This document shows positions 56,495 through 64,000 of a stretch of DNA of 64,000 nt, piece by piece. Made by a program: the position numbers and the translations under genes. Source of the DNA: Wolfiporia cocos (taxonomy: Eukaryota > Basidiomycota > Agaricomycetes > Polyporales > Phaeolaceae); NCBI GenBank assembly GCA_029448655.1, contig JACCLO010000003.1:3100001-3164000 (forward strand), read 5' to 3'. The notes below the pieces were generated by a model that worked only from the letters and a program-made list of their open reading frames with translations, had not been told where the DNA came from and ran no database searches. Numbering within the stretch: the first letter of the stretch is position 1; every line of letters starts with the position of its first letter.

Positions 56495-58960
56495 TGTCAA
56501 GCTCGGGACAAGAAATGGGTGTTAACTGATAGACCAGACGGATGTATCTAGCCATAATTTATATACGTCAGTGAGAATTTGGAGTGCCAAACCTGGTCCT
56601 ACAAAGAATCAATGATACAGCCAAATGTCACCTATCGGAACCAATGAGACACCCATCAAGAGGTTCACAACACCAGAATCATGTTTTACGTGAATTACTC
56701 CCTTCTTCCCCAACGCCATTAGAATACAACACTAGATACTGATCCGACGTGCGTGAGATGGTGGATGACGTTCATGTTTAGGTACCATCCAAACTTCACT
56801 TACGACTTAGCTACCCTAGACCATGGCAATAGCAACACTGATGCTGCCGTGAAGAGCATAGAAGTGGATGGCGCTGCAGTGCCGGCGGCAGTGTCTGATT
56901 GGAATGATAATATGAATTGTTGACGGAGTTGAGAGTAAGGGTCAGCTGAGCTTCAGTGTCACCAATCGGTTATGTGCGGCTCGGCTTTATGCGCGAATGC
57001 AGCTGAGGTCATCTGTTGCGTTGAGTCAGTGTGGCACACAATATTCTAGTCATTTGGTTCGATGAGCGCACCGCGAATAATACCATAACATCCTGTGTTC
57101 GATATCTACGAACTTGCTAGGAGCTTTGGCCCTAACTATACTCTCCCCAAGAGACTTCGTACCTTACTGGGTACTCCGATGTCGGGGAGGCAGACAGGAG
57201 CGTGAGATGGTGGGCGCGATGCCATCGCTAATAGCCAGTTGGACCTTGATGTCATGTTATAATAGCCAGCTTACATCTCTTCTATTTCTGTAACACCCCG
57301 GTGGTGTATATATCGGCATGTCGGCATATTCGGACCCTGCAACATCATATGCGCTCAGAATGTCGACAGCAGAAGCTGGTAGAATTATAAACCCCTCACG
57401 TAGCTTGTGCTTGATAGCGACCACCCGCGCAGTCTCAGCACTTGTTGTCCAGACTGACCTTGGTAAAGGCACCCGCACGACAACGAAGCTCAGGGTATAT
57501 AAAGCCATGTAATGTATGATAGAGGTGCCCAGACACAGTGATTAGTGGCAGTGATTAGTGGCAGTGATTCCAAAAATGAATAGTAAATAACCGTGTTAAA
57601 GCGGACAGTTGCGGAAGAATGTTCGCAGCTACAAAAATAGTGCTTGCTGGCCGCCGCAGTCATTGAGGGTCCTGGTTTACGGAATGTGTCTGCCGGAGAA
57701 CATGGCTGCGAAGGTGCCCTCATTTACGGCAGCCTTTGTCTGGGTACCCGCAACCCTATCCACCGCATACGCCGAGGAATACCGCATACCTGGACATACA
57801 GAGGAGTATGTCTAATGAGTGTGGTCTGCATTTATGCTTTATGGATGGGGTCTTGTTTCCTGTGCCATCCTTGGCACCCATTTCTGCGGCTGTCAGTGTA
57901 TTAGGATCACTCCATAGATAATGCAGAATCCTTAGCTACCCGGAGTACGCCGGAGCCGCAACGATTCCGTATCATGATCACAGATTGACCGTCTTCGGAG
58001 CTCGGCTGTGTCGATCAGCTCTCGGGGCCTTTGCTGCAGCCAGTGCGGTAATTGGTGACTGCGTGATGATCGATGATCAACAAACTGACACAGTAAGTCG
58101 ATTCTATTAGTGGAATGCTGCAAATTGGTACAATGAGCACCTTTGATCGAGCAGGTGGCCCACGGTCCACGCATAGTACCGCTCATTGTCGATTATCGAT
58201 GCTGTAATGATGAGTGAGCTGTAGAAGTTCTTGAAGCAATCTAAGCATTCGATACCGTATTCCGATGTCTCATCACCAAAGAAGGATTTAGCAGTGCTTA
58301 TTTTAACGGCAAAGTGTTTGTTTTTGAAAAAATACTGCATATTACACATTCCTCTGCAGTCGCTGTTCCATAATCACGAGGTAAATAGAAATGTTACTGT
58401 TTGACTTGTTCTCCATGATATAACGCCAGTATCCCTACGTATGCCACCTGGCTCCGACTCCTCACGGTCCTTCGCACGCACCTAGGCTTTTCACTTCAGT
58501 ATAGGATCATTCAAATGTACTCTCATACTCTGCCGCCATCGTTAACATTGTTACCACTATGCATCCTGTGTAGTGTGGATTCAAGACAAATGTAACTTTT
58601 CAGAGCGTAAGGAGGTCCTCGTTCCTTTGTTTATGATATTTCCACTCCCTCAGCGCGAGGGGGGGGACCTCAGGCGAGACCGCATGCAAGCAAGTTCCGG
58701 CTGGTGGCGGGGGATTAACCAAATGAGATGCTACGTATGTAGATGCCCACATCAAAACTCGTGTCGAGACGGTTTGCTAGATCCAGTACAACGTGACCCT
58801 GACCAGTCGAGATCGCAATGAAACGGTCTTCTCCCCATACACGCGCTTGAAGCGATGTTGAAAACAGTGCATGCAGGGAATGGTACATTGCTGATAGTAT
58901 GGGGAGCGAATATATGAAATCAATGATAAGCATAATGTCCTGGTTGTTCGTGGTCCATCA
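56495..58960. other. Gene-poor interval with possible remnants
   Basis: Nearly 2.5 kb without a supported gene. Weak protein-like minus frames occur at 57508-57257, 57830-57490 (a frame with VDRVAGTQTKAAVNEGTFAA), 58349-58107 and 58933-58715 (VWGEDRFIAISTGQGHVVLD). None can be extended or recognised. A tandem GTGATTAGTGGCA repeat is at about 57538-57565. Probably intergenic sequence with old gene remnants. Confidence 0.3.
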
Positions 58961-61910
58961 TCATATTACACCGCTTTTAACCTATGGTGTCAGCACGGAT
59001 GAGCATCCTGTTTCCGCACGACATCAGATGGTAACTCGCCTTCTGCATAAATCCTGATGCCCGTCCGATGTCAATGACTTGTGACTCACTCTCGACCGCC
59101 AACACGAGGTTCTCGAGCATCTGCAAGTCACACAGATGTCACCTTAGCTACCATGCGACATGCATACCACGCAAGGCACCTACGTCCTCGATCTTGTCAA
59201 TGGGCGCGCCCGTACACAGCGCAACGATCTTCTTGCATTGGAACTCCTTCTCCGCGCTCGCGCCCTGCAGCGCATCCATCCGCGCTTGCATGAGCTGCTC
59301 CACCCGCTCGTGCCACATCTTCATGCGCCGTAGCCGAATCAGGGTCGCGACAGAATCACCCGGGGGCACCGCCGGCTCCGTGTCCACGGTGAACGAGAGC
59401 TCGACCGAGCTGCCGAGGTTGAGCATGGTCGAGTTCGGGCCACGCATGCGAAAGGCGGGGTTCGTGCTGGGACCTTCAGTCCTCCCGGTCCAGTCGAACC
59501 GGTCCTCGTCGTCGAGCGCCTTGCGTAAGTTGCGGATGCGTTGATGGATTTGGTCGACCTCGCTACACCGCGCGGTCCATGACTGAATTTGCTTCCGCTG
59601 TTCAGAGAGCTCGCGTGTTGCAGCGCGTAAATGTACTTGGGTAACATCCAGCGCGTCCTGCTTGGTCTTTATTTCAGTCGTAAAGTCATTCCCTAGCTGC
59701 TGGATCATAGCAGTCAGATCTATGATCGAGCACATTTAGCAAACAATCGCACCGAGAAGAGCAAACAACTTGCCAGTCAATACTTCTTGGCTTTTCTGCA
59801 CAGGGGCAGACAAACCAGACCTGTTAGATGCCATATAATCATCTGCTCGTGGAGGTCCCCCAAGCTCCTATGCACAACTCATTAGCCGACCAAACCTCGC
59901 ACATGACGGTGTCGAACCTCTGTTTCCACCCCGTAGTCGCCTGCACGCAAGCCTAGCTTGTTGGGTAACAGACGATTAGCACCCACATCAAGCAACGTTC
60001 TGACCAGGCTCTTGTTCCCCACACGAGCCGCGATATTTAATGCGGTATCCCCATGTTCGTCCTGCAAATCAACCATGGAGCGGAACTCGCCACCCTGGTG
60101 TTCAGCAATCCAGTAGAATACCTGGTCGAGGTAATACCGTGCAGCGACCGCGCGGCCTTTCACGCCCGCCGACGCGACGATATGATGCAACACTGATTTT
60201 CTCGACGAGTCCAGCGTGCGTATAGTAGGGTGTAATATCTGTACCAGTATGTGTGCAGTCTGCTGGTCGGCATTGTGCGTCGCGATACACGCGCGCACGA
60301 GCGGCGTCTCGCCGTTGTAGTTTCCGCGGTGCATATCTGCACCATGATCGAGCAGCGCGCGCACAATGTTGTGCCGCGCCATACTCGCCGCAAGGTGCAG
60401 CGCAGTGTGCCCCTGGTCGTCAAGGACAAGGTCCACGTCCGCCATCAGCGCAGGGTTGTCTGGGGCAATCTCGCGTAACTGGTCAATGATCGGTACAGGC
60501 TCGTCCGCCTTGGTGATCGCTGCAACTATTGCAGCCCGCCGCGTGTCGCGCAGCGGTGCGCCTGCGTCTGACGTCCGCGGGATGTACGGCTTTGATGCGA
60601 AGCGAATCTCGAGCACTCCAGGGTCGAGCGGCGCAGGCTGGCCATTTGTTTCTGGCTGCGATTGAGACTGCGATCGGGATTGTGACTGCACCTGCAATTG
60701 AGGCTGCGGCTGCGGCTGCGGCTGCGGCTGCGATTGTGGTTGGAAAGGTGGTTGAGATAGTGACTGGGAGCTGGCTGGGCGAGACAGGCCGTTCGCCGTC
60801 ACGGATGGAGAAGGCTCGTGCAATGGGGGCGGAGTCGGCTCCGGGTCTGCGGCCGGCGGGTTGTCCATATCTACCGGCATTGGCGATTGCTCTATGCGCG
60901 GTCGCTTTGCAGGCGATGTGTCCATCTGCGGTGGAGCAGATGGAGGACGCGAGCGGTTGATCATGTGGATGTCGGGCGAAGGTGCAAGGGCCGGGGGCGC
61001 CGTCTGTGATGAGGGCGCGGGGGATGGTGCGGAGGATGTTTCCGGTTCAAGGTCAGATCGACTTCGTTTCAAAGAGGACGGCGGGGGTGTCGGCGTTACA
61101 GATGGTGCGTTGAGTGCATATTGTCCTGCAAGGCGCGCATCGATGAACTGACCACACAGACATGACAGGAGTGCATACCTGATGTGGATGGTGTGAAGAG
61201 GCCCTGCGCTCGACCCTGGTTAAGCAGGCGAAGGGCAGATCCCGGCATGATGGGTGGTGGCGCAAGCCCACCAGGATGGAAGTTCCCTTGAGGAGTGATA
61301 TGTAAGTCATGGGCGCAGAAGGCTCCTGCGGCTTACCCGTAGCAGTGATGTTGGGCAGACCTGCCGGCAGTGCCCCGAGAGGATTCGCGTTGGGGACGAA
61401 GTCGAATAGTGGCGCTAACAAGGGCGCGACTCCGTATTGGATGGCGATGTCACGACCGCGTTCTAGCGGGATCCTATAATCGTTCAGTGCGGAGCCAGAC
61501 GTTAGCAATGCGGCGAGAAGGGTTTCTGTTCGCCGTGACAATCGGCGAGCAATGGTGGAGGATCTTGATGCAACAAGTAAACCACGTACCATGTGCCCTG
61601 GTACTTGCCGTAACCGCCTTGTACTATCTCATGTTTCCCGGGAAGGATCTCTTTCTCCAGAATCTTTGTGCGTCGGCCCTTGTCGACGCCGGCCACTTTA
61701 AGAATCTGGGTGGCGTTCACGTACGAGTCGGTGCGGCGGCGCATGACGGCGATACCGCGGACCATGCACTCGTAGACCTGTACGGCATACGCGTGAGTCG
61801 ACTCGCCCTTAGCTACCCACGCCGGAGAGATGCACCTGCACGGACGAGTAGACTGCATTGTAGATCTTGACAGGGGTCTGCTGGGCGGGCGCACGCGGTG
61901 CAGCCTGCAT
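58961..61910 (-). CDS. MBP1: MBF-type APSES/ankyrin transcription factor (Mbp1/Swi4-like)
   Basis: Nine exons on the minus strand join in frame to 2445 bases (814 residues): 61836-61910, 61590-61777, 61337-61473, 61179-61286, 59896-61125, 59774-59842, 59184-59719, 59040-59120, 58961-58981. The APSES DNA-binding domain (about residues 15-115) reads [62 protein letters not shown] and [20 protein letters not shown]. Then come a Pro/Gln/Ser-rich linker with a CAG-like microsatellite, ankyrin repeats ([51 protein letters not shown]) and a C-terminal coiled coil ending [10 protein letters not shown]...FMQK-VKSGVI. In yeasts this family drives G1/S gene expression. Two introns use GC donors (59720-59773 GCAAGT and 58982-59039 GCGAGT). 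The start at 61910 is chosen because it gives the compact N-terminus usual in the family. Confidence 0.92.
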
Positions 61911-62825
61911 CGGTGGGTGGTCGCTGCGGTCGTCGCGGTCGTCGCAGTTGTGAGAGAAGAGGCCGGAGCTGGAGGAGCGCCTTCCGTCGCGCCCACGAGA
62001 CGCGCTTCACCGTGTTGGCGGAGTCTCAATCTCTGCCACATTGCCACGTGCCTGTATAGCACGCCACTAACGCGACGCTCGGCGCTGTTCTCATACAAGC
62101 CGTGCAGAATAACAGGCATAGCAACGTTGTCCTCTTCGTTTGCACATCCGTCACATCGGAAAATGACTACGCAACACATCGGGTATTCGCTTCGCGCGCC
62201 GCATCACGTATTGCCGCCAGCGTCCGGCGGTACCGGAAAGTCATGCGGAAAGCGCGCCCTCTGCTCAGCATGAATTGGACACTGCACAGCCAACAGAAGA
62301 GATGTAGTATCAACCGTCGAAGTGAGAGCTGCACCGCATAACTGCATGCCTCGCCTTGAAATACGTGCCACATGATTGGATCATTCCAGCTGGCAGATGT
62401 CAAGGACGTGCATCTTCAGCAAGAGCAGACGGTGGCGGGCCGCAACTGAAACAGCCAACGAAGTCCCGTATTGGATTCAAGTGGCGTTTCCGACGTAGCA
62501 ACATGATCTATGCCGGAGACAATAACTGACCTCATGCGGCTTTGCTCCTACCTAACCGACGCGCCGCCGCGTGCTTTCATCTTGTAGGCGGCCCGCCATC
62601 CATTGCGCCCGCGGGCGGTGGAATCCTGTGTCAGCGGTTGATATCCACAGAAGGTAAACGCAGCCACCGTGCCTGAGATCTAAGATCTGGGGGTTCTCCA
62701 TATCGGCTTGATCGGCACTGGATGTATGATACTTGGCTGTGGCGTAGGCGCTACACTTGTTGCCACTTGCCATATCATTAATTCCTCATCCTAGGGAGCA
62801 GGCAGGCCCTGTACTTGTAGCAGCC
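61911..62825. promoter_or_regulatory. Divergent promoter region between MBP1-like and NHA1-like genes
   Basis: The 915 bp separate two divergent genes. Frames of 70-80 residues here have no motif. The 5' UTRs of both genes must lie here. ACGCGT, the usual MBF-bound MCB motif, was not noticed. Confidence 0.45.
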
Positions 62826-64000
62826 ATGTCCCGCTTCCAGATGGTACGCACGCCCCAAGCTGACCTATCGTGCGATCGATTGACGGGGATATGGTAGTTC
62901 TCGGTGTCTACGCCCCATATTGCGTATACTGCGCTGGGCGGCTTTGTCGTTTTGGTGAGCAAAGGATCCGCCAGGTTCAGTCTGTGGTATTAAGTAGTGG
63001 TCTAGTTTGGCATGTTCTCACTGTTCATTCGTGAAAGGGTGGGTCGCATCATCACCAGTCTATGGAGCGAATAGAAACTTAATCGATCGCAGCTGTATAT
63101 TGGCGAGGCTTGTTTGGCGTTTATCTTTGGAGTGATCATCGGTAGGCGCACATCTCGTTGATGCTTGTACGATGTTGAATTTTGTAGGTCCATATGGCGC
63201 GAACGCATTCAATCCACGCGACTGGGGAGGTGGCGACACCGACACCACCAACACTATTGTACTTGAGTTTACCCGAGTGGTCCTCGCAATCGGTGTGTTT
63301 GCCATCGGCGTTGAGCTGCCGAACTCATACATGAGAAAACATTGGAAGAGTCTATTCTTTTTGCTCTTTCCTATCATGACATGGGTGCGTGCTTGCTGCA
63401 CATGGGCTATGAATGTCCGCGATCTAATATCCAAAACTTCTTCCGTTGCTGTGTATAATGCTATAGGGCTGGTTTGTATCCGCTGGCCTCATTTTCGCAT
63501 TTGTTCCCGGACTCAACTTCCTTTCTTCTCTCGCAGTAGCAGCATGTCTTACGCCCACCGACCCCATTCTCGCCGCGGCGGTGATAGGTGGTAGGTATGC
63601 AGACAAGCATGTTCCTGCACATCTACGGCATCTGCTGGCTGCGGAGAGCGCATGTAACGATGGCGCTGCCTTCCCATTCCTCTTCATTGCCTTGTATCTC
63701 ATTACGGACAAGACAACTGGGAAAGCGATTTCGGACTGGTTCCTCTTGCTATGGCTATGTGCGTGCTCGGATTGTATCACGATTCGTTGAATTATTCATG
63801 CGTCATTCTCCTCGCACAGATCAGGTCATTCTTGGAATAGTATTCGGAGCCGTCCTTGGCTACGGATTCCGGCACCTCATGAAGTTCTGTGAACGCCACG
63901 ACCTCATAAATAGGCAGTCCTACGTCGCCCAATACATCTCGCTCGCGATGCTGACTATTGGCGCGAACACGCTGCTCGGCTCGGACGACCTGCTCGCTGC
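62826..64000 (+). CDS. NHA1: Na+/H+ antiporter, Nha1 type, 5' part
   Basis: Exons: 62826-62843 (MSRFQM), 62898-62954, 63006-63038, 63093-63141, 63188-63384, 63467-63758, and 63820 to beyond the window. Joined, they encode FSVSTPHIAYTALGGFVVL, FGMFSLFIRER, LYIGEACLAFIFGVIIG, PYGANAFNPRDWGGG, LEFTRVVLAIGVFAIGVELP, FVPGLNFLSSLAVAACLTPT, DPILAAAVIGGRYADKHVPA, LLAAESACNDGAAFPFLFIA and QVILGIVFGAVLGYGFRHLM. The TDP and NDG motifs of the sodium/proton-exchanger core (CPA1-type) are present. The product is a plasma-membrane antiporter exporting Na+ and K+ for H+. All frames join, so it looks functional; the C-terminal half and the long cytosolic tail lie outside the window. Confidence 0.92.

Noticed and set aside
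1..64000. CRISPR arrays, bacterial operons, prophage
   Set aside because: Introns, Pol III tRNA with intron and fungal protein families show a eukaryotic genome. Repeats are LTRs, not spaced short direct repeats.

Overview
The window comes from a basidiomycete fungus, most likely an Agaricomycete. The evidence is the many introns of about 45-70 bp, a DUF6533 membrane protein, a GH115 glucuronidase, a Plavaka-type transposase and large numbers of LTR retrotransposon remnants. It has two very different halves with a boundary near 35.9-36.1 kb.

The left half (1 to about 35.9 kb) is a graveyard of nested LTR elements. I could place about 20 LTRs by their TG...CA ends, and most have matching 5-bp target-site duplications (TSDs). 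Almost all are solo LTRs, and no gag or pol reading frame is visible. Two complete elements remain, both on the minus strand: element A (13299-25547), with element B (15600-21822) inserted inside it. Each has 1.08-1.16 kb LTRs and about 3.9 kb of internal sequence that encodes nothing recognisable, so both look like non-autonomous derivatives (LARD-like). Their ends fit a self-primed (Tf1/sushi-type) mechanism: 12-13 bases just inside the 5' LTR are complementary to the predicted first bases of the element RNA, and this complementarity is kept by a paired base change between A and B. The internal regions carry repeated hairpins with compensatory changes.

The elements sit in older sequence. 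A Plavaka-type transposase gene on the minus strand is spread over about 31.5 to 11.9 kb and is split by at least four insertion events, three of which have later insertions inside them. Two copies of a Sin3-like single-PAH gene (2.8 and 7.0 kb), a palindromic foldback element (9.6-11.5 kb) and several degraded gene pieces complete this half.

The right half (36-64 kb) is ordinary gene-dense fungal sequence. In order: a ZC3H3-type CCCH zinc-finger protein (+), ribosomal protein eL43 (-), an unclear GC-rich coding region, an NCS1 nucleobase/vitamin-type permease (+), the ubiquinone methyltransferase COQ3 (+), a tail-anchored coiled-coil protein (-), an unclear gene (+), an intron-containing tRNA-Gly(GCC) (+), an NTF2/SnoaL-like protein (-), a secreted GH115 alpha-glucuronidase (-), a DUF6533 membrane protein (-), the MBF-type APSES/ankyrin cell-cycle transcription factor (-, with two GC-AG introns), and the 5' part of an Nha1-type Na+/H+ antiporter (+) that runs off the window. 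The genes are functionally unrelated, as is usual in fungi. All coordinates and splice sites come from reading the sequence by eye; no database search was possible.
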